From: Chiua virens | Lineage: Eukaryota; Basidiomycota; Agaricomycetes; Boletales; Boletaceae | Assembly (NCBI GenBank): GCA_019787685.1 | Contig: JAHNUO010000022.1 | Coordinates: forward strand, 124,001-188,000 | Direction: 5' to 3' | Length of the DNA stretch: 64,000 nucleotides | Shown here: piece by piece, positions 47,458-58,990 of the stretch | Numbering within the stretch: the stretch's first letter is position 1 | Layout: every line of letters begins with the position of its first letter | Notes under the pieces: model-generated | What the model was told of the DNA's origin: nothing | What the model saw: only the letters and a program-made list of their open reading frames with translations | Databases searched by the model: none | Position numbers and translations under genes: made by a program

Positions 47458-48985
47458 TGTCGTTCGCTTCCGCGTTTCGTGCCCCCGCGCGCAGAGCTCT
47501 CTCTTCTGCTTCTATCAGAAGAGCTGGTGTCAGGGCATCTGCCTTCAGAGGTTTCTCCACCGAGACCCCTCCTCCCCCTCCAAAGCAAAATTTCGGTCTT
47601 TATGCTGGCCTAGGAGCAGTTGCAGCTGGAGGAGTTGCCTACTACCTTTTGACCTCGTCCCCCGATTCTTCCAAAGCGCCCGCGGCCAAATCTACTACTC
47701 AAACCACCAAATTCGTTCCTACCAAGGCGGACTACGAAAAGGTATTTTGGGCGTCTAGTTTCCAGCACGACCTTTCTGACTGACTACTTTCCAGATATAC
47801 AAGCGCGTTAGCGATATCATTGACGAAGCTGGCAGTTATGATGGTAAGCATCTACTCTGTTACCGCTTCAATGACATTCGTAATCGTAGGCAGACGGCTC
47901 TTTTGCTCCCGTTTTGCTCCGTCTTGCATGGCACGCTTCTGGCACGTATGACAAGCATTCTAACTCTGGCGGAAGGCATGTTCTGTCCAATTCTCTGGCC
48001 CTCTACTTATCTATTGTTTAGTAACTATGCTACAATGCGCTTTGAACCCGAAGCATTGCACGGTGCTAATGCAGGTCTTCATGTCGCCCGTGGTCTTACG
48101 GAGAACCTCAAAAAGGAATTCGAATGGATTTCCTACGGTGACTTGTGGACCCTTGCCGGTGTCTGCGCAGTTCAGGAAATGGGTGGCCCAAAGATTCCTT
48201 GGAGACCCGGACGCATCGACGGATTTGCCAAAGACGCGACACCTGATGGGCGACTTCCAGATGCGTCCCAGGGTGCACCCCACCTTCGGGATGTGAGTTT
48301 GGACCCCGTTCTAGCTTTCGAGCCAAATCTGACTATTTCATCCGGTTAGATTTTTTACCGTATGGGCTTCGATGACCGTGAGATTGTAGCACTTTCCGGT
48401 GCTCATGCTGTTGGTCGTTGCCACCCCGACAGGTAAGGATATCTTTGTGATCGATGCATCACAAGTGTCTCACCGCGTGCACCTTAGATCTGGTTTTGAG
48501 GGTCCCTGGACGTTCTCCCCAGTTACATTCTCGAACGAGTACTTCAAGTTACTGTTCAATGAGACGTATGTCTTCCCAAATATCGTCCTTGGGTAATCGC
48601 TGATAAAGAACTGCAGCTGGGTTTGGAAGAAGTGGAACGGTCCTAAGCAATACGAGGACAAGAAAACTCGATCTCTTATGATGTTGCCGTATGTACCTAC
48701 TTTTCTTGGGCTAATAAATAGATTGTGACTGAAGCCTTCTCTAGCACTGACTATGTTCTTACCCAAGACAAGAGCTTCAGAAAGTGGGCCAAAGCATACG
48801 CTGATGATGAAGAACTTTGGTTCAAGGAGTATGTTTCAAGTTTCCTATTCCTCGTCTGTCTTGAATTATGAGTGACTTATGCGTTTCTACCTAGCTTTTC
48901 CGCCGCGTTTTCCAAGATGCTTGAGCTTGGCGTGCCTCCTAATCAATTCCAGTCTGCGGAGCCTTGGATCATGGGCGATGCGTAG
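47458..48985 (+). CDS. CCP1: Cytochrome c peroxidase, mitochondrial
   Basis: A haem peroxidase that reduces H2O2 with electrons from cytochrome c in the intermembrane space. ATG at 47458 begins a mitochondrial targeting sequence ([19 protein letters not shown], Arg/Ser/Ala-rich) followed by a hydrophobic sorting segment ([18 protein letters not shown]), the bipartite layout of yeast Ccp1. The catalytic domain has [15 protein letters not shown] (distal Arg, Trp, His), [25 protein letters not shown], and the proximal His motif [16 protein letters not shown]. Then come [20 protein letters not shown], with the Trp after the proximal His, and [20 protein letters not shown]. The end is PWIMGDA. An upstream in-frame ATG at 47397 would bury the targeting signal. 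One intron (47976-48021) has a GC donor. Confidence 0.95.
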
Positions 48986-49370
48986 GAAGAAGCGCACTTC
49001 TTTGTCTGTATATACAACAGAACTCTGGTTCCCTGTCTGTTGTGAGGGTATGTTACTGTATACCTGTACAGAGAACGCGCCAAACTTGTACGTTAGTGAA
49101 AACCTGTTTGTTGAGCGCGTAAGTGTTGTGTGACATTGGTGGTCTCTCATTTGGTGAATTTGGTGAAGTATATTCGAACTCACTTCACCAACACTAAGGA
49201 ATGAACGTGGAATTGGGTCATTTCACGCGGCATCACGCGCCCAATGCGACATCGTATCAAAACAGTATCTCGATGTAGTGTAGCGACCGTAGTAGACCAT
49301 AAACGCCCAGATGACTAAGGAGTGGCGTAGTTGTAAGGTCCAAAGAGTGTGGAGAGGCATTCAAGCAGAA
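48986..49370. other. Intergenic, convergent 3' ends
   Basis: A short gap between the peroxidase stop and the stop of the minus-strand DUF6534 gene. No gene is seen. Confidence 0.5.
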
Positions 49371-51123
49371 TCAAATGATAGTCGATAGTGTCGGTATTTC
49401 GATCGTGTAACGGTACTGTCTCAACTCACGTTCTCGGATCGTTCGTCGTGCGTTCAGCCTGAAATATAGTGTCAGTATACAGAGTGCGGACAAAACGTGA
49501 AGCATCCGAGGGCCTCACACAGCGAGAAGTGAATTCGCATAGCCTACACAAATGTCGTCAGCTCGTCGTGGATGTGCATGACATAGCGGCTCACATCGAC
49601 TGAGGACGACGGCTGGAGCGCCAATCCAATAGCGATCACCTTGGGCAAGGAACTGTGATGCTGATCGACCCAAAAGTTTCCATCCGAAAATCATTACTCA
49701 CTACCACACCAGTGATAATAGATACCAAGCTAACCAAGAAACTAAAACGTCAGCGGCAGATCCCAAAACAGGCTGCGACACTTGCCAGGTCAGGGCACCC
49801 ATGTTGATGAAGACGACGACGAGGTCACGGATGACGTTCGTTCGGCCCCGGAGCTCCGATTTCCACAGATGCGTGAATATGGTGGTCGTGATCGTGATAT
49901 CGCACACGGTGCTCACACCTGCTGCGAGGGGGACGAGCTAACAGCAAACAAGGGTCAGATCAGCCTATCGTCGTCAAACGAACTGCTTACCGGTGTCGTG
50001 TAAAGGAATTCCAAGGTCCCATTCCTAATCCTTGTAACAGAACAGTTAGAATCTGCCAGAATAAGGATGTGAATAGACAAACGTTTCTACAGAGGCCCCT
50101 AAGCGGAGCTGGGATGTTAGTCATAAGGCAGGCAGAGAGAACAAAGACACCAACAAGTGCCAAGTCCTGAAACGCGTCATGACAGTCTACACGCAAAATG
50201 AGAATGGCTCACCAGCCTGTGAGACTGCGAGCACAAACTATGGATTGCTAAAGGCAATGTCGTATGAGAAAAACGGGCGACATACGATAGCGGCCGTAAT
50301 ACTTCGTTTGCTCCGAGTGACTAGCGAGATCTCGTCAGCATGTCACTGCTTCTCCCTCAAAAAAAGACTGACTTATCCAGATTCGATGACAATACAAACT
50401 GAAAAAAAAAAGTTTGAGAATGAATGGACGGTCTGACGAGTACACGAACCTCTGTACAGCAAAGATAATTACGTACTGAGGGCATTGAAGTGAGTCCAGG
50501 AATCCCTGAGCTAATGGAGGCTCACATTCATTGGGACTGCGACCTTTAAACTCATATTTAATGTCAGTTCAAATCAGGAGGGGTTGCTTACAAAAGAACC
50601 CCTACAAATATAACAAATCAATGGTGAATGGGATCGTTGGAGAGCCGCTTACCATGGTAGGTTCGTGACACACATTGTGCCGTCACGTCGACGGTGGCAC
50701 AACACAAGCATGTTCCAGTAGAACTCGGTAATTCCAACCATGTGAGCAAAATCCGCAATGCTAGAAATCGAACGTCATTTGATAGGTGGAGACGTCAACT
50801 CGAGAGACTGACAAGACCAAAAGAACCTGGTGTATCGTTAGTTATAAACCGAAAGTCGAACTCGAGCAAGACACACCAACAACTTGATGAAGATGGGGTC
50901 TTTCGGAAAGGACCACACGTAGTATGCCGATTGTCCCAGTGAAACCCCATACATTCTGTTTGACTGTCAACATGTGAACACCAGATTGAAATGGCCATAC
51001 ACACAAACCCGACACAGTCAGTCCTGGAGCATGGGGTTGTCCTTTCGGTGACGACGATTGGGAAGGAAATTACTTACCGATCAATCCCGGCGCCCACGCT
51101 GATGTCACAAGGTTGTTATGCAT
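49371..51123 (-). CDS. DUF6534-type multi-pass membrane protein
   Basis: Exons recovered on the minus strand: MHNNLVTSAWAPGLI (51123), SNRMYGVSLGQSAYYVWSFP with KDPIFIKLL (about 50960-50870, the conserved YF-P-DP-KLL stretch near the N-terminus), membrane-like exons near 50150-50020, and STVCDITITTTIFTHLWKSE at 49910. NVIRDLVVVFINMGALTW follows, and the end is YANSLLAV-LNARRTIRERE (49530-49430), the typical family C-terminus. The middle exons (50830-50200) are not resolved. DUF6534 proteins have about seven membrane segments, are expanded in mushrooms, and have no known function. The visible ends suggest a complete gene. Confidence 0.7.
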
Positions 51124-52994
51124 GATTGAATGGCTTCAGCCCTAGGGACTTGTTGTTCGTCCTTGAAGCTGCAAGACTGGGGTGGGTCCCAAAGACGTGA
51201 TCGATTGTGACCTAAGTGGGCACGACTGCCAGTGCAGTGGCCATGCACCACACAACCCTACGTCACTCGGGGATAATGAGACCATTTCTGTGAGTTAGGC
51301 TCAGATATTCGCTTCCATACGCAGACTCAATTTAAAGCGTACGGTATTCGCTTCGCACTCTTTCCCTTGTACTTAACGGGATATGCTGTACAGTAAGTTA
51401 GGGGTGATGCAGCGGCCAACTCGTCGAGCTATATGGGGATGGGCGGTCAGGTAGCCGGATTTTTTTAGTCTGACGCGAGTCGGATGTTGACGCCGAGTAC
51501 GTATCCGATGGAGTTTCAGTTCGGGGCAATCTACCGGCGGTGGTGTGCACTGTAGGCGACCTTCGACATGCCTGCTCCAAGACCGCTAGAATGACTGGTA
51601 CACTCCGGATTATGATCTACCTATAGGCTTGGCACGATTGCTCGGTCGGTTCTATGTATCGCAACCAGGGTCGAGGCCATTTGGCTTCCACGCGTCTTCT
51701 GACCAAGACAAAAAGCTCGGCGGAGGGACAGACCGTCCTTACTCCAAGAGCAAATAGACGTAATAGGGACCTGGAAGGTTGCCGCCACATAGGGACCTTG
51801 GAGTGGCGAAAGGTCCTGCTTGAAGTTGAAGCCTTGAACTGCCCCCACTGGTAGCCGTTACAGTGCCTCCATACGGATCTGAGCAACTTGAAGCATCGAA
51901 CTGTCAACCGCCACTCGCCTAAATGCCAGTGCGGTCGAACTCTTCGTAGTAATGAACTCCCGGTGCTGCCGCCGAGCCGGCTTACTTGCCGCAAGGTAAT
52001 TGCCCTTCGAGTAAGCGATGGGAAGCGGTCTCGAGATCCCTTACGGACGAGACTGAGAGCTGATAAGTTTCAAGCTGCAGGTCAAGCCTGGTCGGCAAAT
52101 CCCCGCGGACGAGGTGGCGCGAAATGACATGCAAAGAATCGTTGGGGTCGTTTGGACAGCCGCAACAACCAGATTAATAATATCATGAACAAGGAGGGTC
52201 GGTTCTGAAACCTTTGCTAAAGGATTGCTGGATGGATGACCAAGTATTTTGCGCGCGTCGTAGGTATGTGGGCTGTCCAAAGTGCGAGGTAATTCAGTGT
52301 GTGTTTCGGGAGACGATCTACTCGGAAGCGCGATTAGTACCCCAAGTAGGCGTTGCATGTTCCGAAGATGAACTAGGTGATATCCTTTACATCGTAAATT
52401 CAATTTAAACTGGTTGGCGTACACGTAACTTTCGTGAAGAAGGACCAAGGATTCTTTGTGTGGTCACGGTTTGTGTGATTGAATATCATCGATTCCGATC
52501 GTTGGAGGGTGTAAGTCGCTTTGGAAGAAGTATATATTTAGGCCACCCTACGTACCGTACAAACAAACATCCTTCAATATGACAACGTGAGCTATCCACG
52601 ACATCGCAGGCGCCGAAAAGATACATTAGTTTACTTGGTTTCAGAATTCGATTTCAATTTTCAGCAGTACCGTATTAGATTGGAAAAAAGACTCGAATCG
52701 CTGCCACGTACTATTTCTGCCAGTCTTACAAGGGTAAGGAAGGGACCCAAATCGTTCTAATTGCGTAAATTGACTTTTGCGGGGGTGGTGTGCGGGGAAA
52801 TTATGTATTGGTCCGAAAATTGTCAGCCACTGAACTTAAATAATAGCTAGCCTTTCGGACTTCCAACAAAATGTTGAACGTAGTAGATGAAGTATTGCGC
52901 TAAATGTACCTTTGTCTCCCAACGGCAGACACCGACTTTGAGATTAAAACACAAGAACTCTGGTAAATGAAGTTGACTAGCACCAAAAAGGGAA
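51124..52994. other. Large region without a clear gene
   Basis: ORFs at 51621-51848 and 52041-52448 (minus) have no recognisable motif. At 52531-52540 there is a TATATATTTA box, 40 nt upstream of an ATG at 52579 whose codons (MTT) are followed by a GT donor. A fitting next exon starts at 52664 (STVLDWKKDSNRCH). This may be a short gene or an alternative 5' end of muskelin. Confidence 0.4.
52531..52540 (+). promoter_or_regulatory. TATA-like box
   Basis: TATATATTTA lies 40 nt upstream of the ATG at 52579, a plausible core promoter for the 5' exon discussed in the surrounding region entry. Confidence 0.35.
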
Positions 52995-53039
52995 TTGATG
53001 ACTACCGCGGCTTACGAATACACTTGGTATCATATCTCC

Positions 53040-56000
53040 ATGTCCGTGTCTGTCCCAACCAACTCAACACCACTTCCCGCGACAGAATCCATTGCATACA
53101 CCATAGCTGGTTGCTCAGAACACAGCGGACACTATGTCGCCGACAATATTCTTGTCGACCGACCTCAAGACCAATCTAGCCGGTGGAGTGGGGCGCAACA
53201 GCCCCCAAGCGTGAAGCAGTGGATTTTGCTTCGTCTGGAAACGTTAGGTGTCGTCAGTTGAGTGTCCATTTTCGCTCGCAGACACGACCTTGTCGTGTCA
53301 CGCGGGACATCGCTGCGCTATGAAATAGTTAGCTGACACGTGTGGGATGTGCTTCGACTTTAGAAAGCATTACGTTTGGCAAGGTACGCAGGCGACGAAG
53401 TGATAAGGTGTTCGTGTTGGCACTTACTCGACTGTTCGCTCTTCCTTTATACAGTTCCAAAGAAGTATGTCCCGTTTGCGTTTTCTGTCATCACACACGT
53501 GTCATATGTCTGTTCTGCCAGAACATCCTTGTAACATGAAAGAGTTCAAACTCTACGTGGGTCTCAACCCAGACCATATGATTCAAGTCTTGCATGCGGG
53601 CCTCCGAGATGACTCTATCTCAGAAACCTTTTCCATCAAAAATGTAAATAGGGATGGTGTGCTGTTCCCCACAAGGTTCATCAAGATTATACCCCTTTCG
53701 TGAGTAGAACTGTGTCGTTGGTGACTGGACTGAATTTATTCCGGGGTGTGTGCAGGGCACACGGGCAGAGTTTTCACATTTCTATTTGGCACGTCTCTAT
53801 CTCAGGCATCACAGAACCTTCGTATGTGGAACGTATACGCGTTCGTTATGATGAGGTGCGTTTTTCCTGCCTCTCGTTTCACGGAATGCATCGGCTCGTT
53901 TGGAGCGTTGTTCTCATGGACGTGTATATAGCATCGCGAAACGGTTGTCCTTCGACAAATTCTCAAACATCTCCGTGAACGACGGCTCTTGACACCCTAC
54001 CAATCCATCCTTTCCCGCACTCAGATCCAATTTGAGCATCCCATCGTGACATCGTTGCACGCTTCCCTCGTTCTCCAAGGAAACTGGAGCGAAGCCGAGT
54101 TACTTCTCACACAAGCATCGTCTTCCGGTCTCTTTCAATCTTATCTTCAATCTTGCCAACCACACGCCCAATGGCGGCGTCTCCACGGAGTCGACGCCGA
54201 TGGCGACGCGCCGTCGAAACGGGGTGGACATGCAATGTGCATCGATCCTGACAACGGGCATATCTATCTCTTCGGGGGCTGGGACGGGTATAAATCTCTC
54301 GACGATTTTTGGATGTACGATATCCGCTCTGAACGATGGCATGTCATCAGTCATAGTGCTGCGCTCGAAAAGAATGGGCCGATTGCCCGAAGTTGTCACA
54401 AAATGGTGTTTGACACCAAGTCAGGGAGTATTTACTTGTTGGGGAGGTTGGGCGATGGGGATGTCATGCCCCCAAGGCCTGAGGACGAGGAAGCGTTGAG
54501 ACGGGCTGGGGAACGAGTCGGATCGCGAACAACGTATTGTTCCGAGTTTTACAGATACCATACGAGGGGCTTGGATGCGGGAAAGTGGGATTTGCTATCG
54601 TTCGACACGGCGGTGAGTGTGTCCCGGCTTCATTACAACACACATGTCGACTGAGATTCCCTTCCCAGAGTTCGGGCGGTCCACCGCTTATCTTTGATCA
54701 TCAGATGGTGATGGACTGCGATGCGCAGGTGGTGTACGTCTCCGGGGGTCGTGTTGTCGATGGGGATTGGGACTCTCCGAAATATTCGGGGTTGTATAGC
54801 TACAACGTCCGGACGAGCAAATGGAAATTACTCCAGTGAGTCCTAGCTTATCGATAGAGACTGACGCTGAATCTTGCTGTTTTCCAGGCCCGTCCAATCT
54901 CCGTCGTCTCCAACATCGCAACCGGCCCTCCTACCCCGCTTCGGACACTCTATGGTCCTTGATCCACACACGCACACGCTGTTCATCTTTGCAGGTCAGC
55001 GTGACGACAGATACCTGTCGGATATGCACGTGTACGAGATCGCAAGTAACACCGTGTCAGAACTGTTTAGCAACTTTAGTGCGAGTGGGGGCCCGGATGC
55101 GTGCTTTACGCAGAGGGCCGTCGTTGACCCGTCGTTGAAGGAGGTCTACGTGTGAGTGGATGCTACTCTGTTGGTGACATGTTTTTCGTCATCCTCAGAT
55201 GTCTGATCATTGGGTGGAGAGAATGAGTGCTGACACGTTGATGTAGATTTTGTGGGCTTACTCGGGCGCAGCAGTCTTCTGCGCTGACCGTGCTCCGATC
55301 GGACGCGCCAAATTGGGTATACCAATATTCGAATCCCTCCCAACCGGGGAGGTGGACGCAAATTCTGGCCGAACTCGTTCCAGAGACTCTGTGCGGTAGC
55401 AGTGGTGACCATGGGCATGTCCACGGAGGGAGCAAGAGCGGCGGACTTGGACCAGATGAGGCAGGACGGAGCGAGCTGTCGGTGCCATTGCCTAGGTATG
55501 CACATCAAGTGGTGTATGATGAACGGACGAAGAAGGTATATATGCACGGTGGGAATGCAGGCGAAGGGAGGGGGATCGCTGATGACCAGAGGGCGAATGA
55601 GGCAGAAAAGGTAGAAGGTGGAGCGAGTACTGGGATGGGCGGGAGTATTGAAGGAGGAGAGCCCGAGGGTGGTGGAGGTGTGGACAGCTCTGCCTCCGCG
55701 AGTGGGACAGAAGGTGGTGCAAGCGGAGAGGAACGACCGAAATCAGAACTAAGGGAGACGAGGCTAGACGACTTCTGGGTTATGGATCTCGTCAGGTAAG
55801 TGCGAGGTTTGGTATACCATGGAAGTCTCCTTACGTGGCATTTAGGGCTGCGCCAGAAGAGGTCATACGGCAAGCCAAGTATCTCATCCGGAGACAACGG
55901 TAGGGACCTCCTGACATCGAAGGGGGATCTTACTCAAGCATACGATGTTGACATAGGTTCCGCGAAATGTGTGAAGAGCAACCTGCAGTGAAGGCGTTGC

Positions 56001-56497
56001 GTTACTTGCAAACCGAGGTCTCGGAGGTCGTCGATCATACCAACCCAGAAGAAGCGAGCGTGTTCCGGGCACTGTTAGCACATTTATTGTCTCCGAGTGC
56101 GATAATATCCCCAGGGGACTCGACCGCATCAGCAGGTGGTATTGCTGAACGGGAGGAACCCCCGAAGAAGCGTTCGCGGCCGAACACGCCAGACGAAGTG
56201 TGGACGAACGTGATCGACGGGGAGGACGATGACACACAACATGCCTCACGTACACCTACAGACTCGGAATCTATTACTCGCTCGTCGACGCCAGCGAAAC
56301 GAAATCGGGCTGTGCTGCAAATGAATGAAGACCCCGAGGAGATGAGGGTGCGCGGGGAAGGGAGAAAGGCGGTGTCTGCGGAGCGGTTCAGGCAGCGCAC
56401 GGAAATGTTTGAGAGTTTGCTGGCGTTTGTGGGGGACGATGTGAAACAGCCAAAAGGGTCGTTGTTGGATTTGGTAGATGCGGAGGATGGACTGTAA
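53040..56497 (+). CDS. Muskelin (discoidin-like domain plus kelch propeller)
   Basis: The N-terminal muskelin/discoidin-like domain is clear: SIAYTIAGCSEHSGHYVADN, ILVDRPQDQSSRWSGA, WILLRLETL, SITFGK, MKEFKLYVGLNPDHMIQVLH, TRFIKIIPL, and FHISIWHVSISGI. A LisH/CTLH-like helical stretch follows (LRERRLLTPYQSIL, then VLQGNWSEAELLLTQASSSG). Kelch repeats run from 54180: GGHAMCIDPDNGHIYLFGGW, RSCHKMVFDTKSGSIYLLGR, FDHQMVMDCDAQVVYVSGGR, RFGHSMVLDPHTHTLFIFAG, RYAHQVVYDERTKKVYMHGG. The C-terminus has KALRYLQTEVSEVVDHTNPE and a Ser/Pro-rich tail to TAA 56495-56497. Muskelin is part of the GID/CTLH E3 ubiquitin ligase. Between two kelch blades sits a Gly/Glu/Ser-rich insert (55600-55740). The exact start is uncertain. 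Confidence 0.9.
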
Positions 56498-57024
56498 GAT
56501 GAGGCGGTATCCTTGAATGTATTGATAGCCCTCGTATGATGACCACGATCACGATTTTTCGGTTCGTTCGCAATCTTGGCATGTCTAGGGTGATGATGGT
56601 TGTAACGTACCAGCGCGTTTGTCCTCGTGTGCTTCAGAAAATCAACTGCGAACGGGTATATGTTTCATCTGACGGTCTCTAGCATGGTCCCTTGTTGGCA
56701 TGGGACACGAAACTCGGGTGCGCGAAGATTGGTGATAACCTCGGGCCAAGAGTCGACTGCCGCCAGTACCTGTGATCAAGTGCATCGCCGTCTCAGTGCT
56801 TGCCAGCAGGACTCGGAGACGCTTGGTCCGTCTTTGAATCTCGAGTCAATCGCTACTGTCTTGCGGCAACGTGACACGACTCGGACCTTGGCAGACGTAT
56901 CCACACACGGCGGGTATAGGCTTGTGGTTGCGCCACTGCCCTGCAGAAACGTCACGGTCAACGGGGTGAATTCGATGTCGTTCCAGCTCCTCCATCACCT
57001 CTTTTAAACGGCTGGTCACGAGTC
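56498..57024. other. Intergenic, no gene seen
   Basis: A plus-strand 126-codon ORF (56627-57007) and a minus-strand ORF (57088-56846, with LKEVMEELERHRI) overlap; neither has a family signature. Confidence 0.35.
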
Positions 57025-57027
57025 TAG

Positions 57028-57911
57028 CTTCCTCCCGCCGAGGCGAATACGACTTCTCGCCCATCAGTTGTTTTACCCGCTGGCTCAATTGCGCTTCTCA
57101 AGCCTAATGCACCAGGCGGTTCTGTCATCCCTCTTCGCCCACTTCCCGCCGTTTCGGAGGCTGTGAAGAGGTTGCCGTCCAGCTCAACACAAAGTTTGCC
57201 CCCCGTCGCTCTGCCGCCTCTGCAGTGTCGCCCCCCAATTCGTCTAATGGAGCCAACCCCCTCTATACGGGAAGTTCGCGACGATGGAAAATTGCTCGCA
57301 AATTTCCGGGCAAAACATGGTATTCTTTTCCAGTGTTATAGATTCATGGCATGACACGTTGCACTGTTGAAGGAGGCTAACGAGGAGCTCTCCGCAAAGT
57401 CAAGTGAAGTCACTGTCAAGCTGAATTCGCAATGTGAGGCGTCCCGTAGAAGACACCGAACCCTTCAGGCGCATGTTGAAGGCCTCGGGGCAGATGTCGT
57501 CACTCGTGGCTGCCTGAGAGACGGAATGAGTCACTCCGGTCTTCGAGTGACCAGCCATCCGCTGAAGTCACGGCCGCTGCTCAGATGGGGCGTGAAGCTT
57601 TCCTCCGACCAAGGCTGATGTTGAAACCACCACCGCAGAAGTGAACAGTCATAGAGTTGGACATAGCGAAGCGGAAGGTCAAGATACTGAAGCGAGGCCC
57701 CGGGAATCGCGACAGCGCGTAGCTGAGATCGTCGCCCTTACTACTCGGATAGACGAAAAGCGAAGAGAGCGCAGCCAAAACCTCCGAATTGGAGTCGGAA
57801 ATCCTAGAGTTGAAAGAGAGTCAGGAGAACTCCGAGAACGAGCACAAGGAAATCCTCGGTCGTCTACGAAAGTTGGAATCCGAACTCGCAGGCACCGTCG
57901 TTGCTACGTAG
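57028..57911 (+). pseudogene. Coiled-coil protein, probably degenerate
   Basis: An open block from 57031 gives a Pro/Ser-rich stretch (PNAPGGSVIPLRPLPAVSEA) ending ANFRAKHG near 57320. Next comes a coiled-coil block (EANEELSAKSSEVTVKLNSQ). After a change of frame there is RQRVAEIVALTTRIDEKRRE, and after another change SELESEILELKESQENSENE with KEILGRLRKLESELAGTVVA, stop TAG 57909-57911. The frame changes near 57520 and 57780 have no obvious introns, so I favour decay over splicing. No start is fixed. Its heptad character recalls the coiled-coil tail of the WD40 gene at 33.6 kb, but no homology is claimed. Confidence 0.4.
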
Positions 57912-58294
57912 CAAGTTCTACTTGATGCTGAGGCTCGGGACGCGGAAAGCGGGCAACAGGCGACCGATGTCGCTTTGGTTCACGCTACCGAACACAGCTC
58001 GTTCAATCTGATCTGTAAAGCTGGTATCAGATGGACTTGGTGTATATTGTCGTCTAAACGAACTCCATAGTTCACGCGCCATGTCACGTCCGATAGTATG
58101 GTCAGCCCCGCCGGACGATATATATAAAATCTGATCTGAACGAAGCTATTTATTACATACTAGCTGCGTATGCCAGTGTGTCCTCGTCGAAAAGGGGGAT
58201 GACTTGATTTGAAGCATCTTATTCCCCCTGTTTTTTGGAAGAGGTTTTTTTTTTTTAAAAAAAAAAGAACACATATTGTCATCCTGTAACGTGA
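57912..58294. other. Intergenic with a T12A10 tract
   Basis: A run of 12 T is followed directly by 10 A (58245-58266), a self-complementary homopolymer tract. No gene is seen. Confidence 0.6.
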
Positions 58295-58990
58295 TTACTT
58301 ATCTTGCCTGCGTCTAAACATGACCTTTGTATGCGGATTGGCCCTTGAAAAAGTGCTAATATAGAAACTCGGCGGAACTCCAGTGGTTGCACTGTCCAGT
58401 TTCACATCGTAGTTCAGGATGATGTGGGTCAATATTATTTTGAGTTCGACCGCAGTAAAGAAACATCCCGGACTAAAATACAATCAAAATATCAGGTCAA
58501 ATCTGCAGAAGGTGCAAAACGTACCAAGCATGTCTACCGTATCCGAACCCCAAGTGTTCGAATGAAGTTGACGTAAATTGATATTTTGCATATCGACAAA
58601 TTGGAATGGCTCGAATATATTTTCATTGAGGTTCCTGTCGTGTAAGAGTGATTGAGACGCCGCAAAGATCAAGGTTCCCTTTGGAACAAGAGTACCATCA
58701 TAGAATTTCTAGTCTTTTGCAGCCTTCCGTGAGAGGCCAGCTATGGGGCTGATGATCAGGACAGTCAGCAGACGTATAAAAATCTGAAAACCACTACCCC
58801 TGGCCACCCCAACGCGCACGCACTCTCGCAGGAAGCTATCTACTTTCTTCATCTTGCCTATTGCAATTTTCGTCCATCCGTCTCTCGAGACGACATCTTC
58901 AGCTTCCTGTCGAAGCACCGGCACGTATTGAGGGTACGCGGCAAGGTAAAACAGGGCCTGTGTAAAGAACTACTCGGAAATATTAACCTG
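58295..58990 (-). pseudogene. Cytochrome P450 pseudogene (C-terminal half)
   Basis: From about 58970 the minus strand reads QALFYLAAYPQYVPVLRQEA, then EDVVSRDGWTKIAIGKMKKV and DSFLRECVRVG (the K-helix region of fungal P450s), an intron, then GLSRKAAKD, a TAG stop at 58709-58711, and in the same frame KFYDGTLVPKGTLIFAASQS. After FEPFQFVDMQ the frame shifts, and the haem motif appears as LGFGYGRHAC-PGCFFTAVEL spanning an intron (near 58540-58470), ending in VKLDSATTGVPP and RRRQDK. The stop in a conserved position, the frameshift before the haem motif, and the missing N-terminal half make this inactive. Confidence 0.82.
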
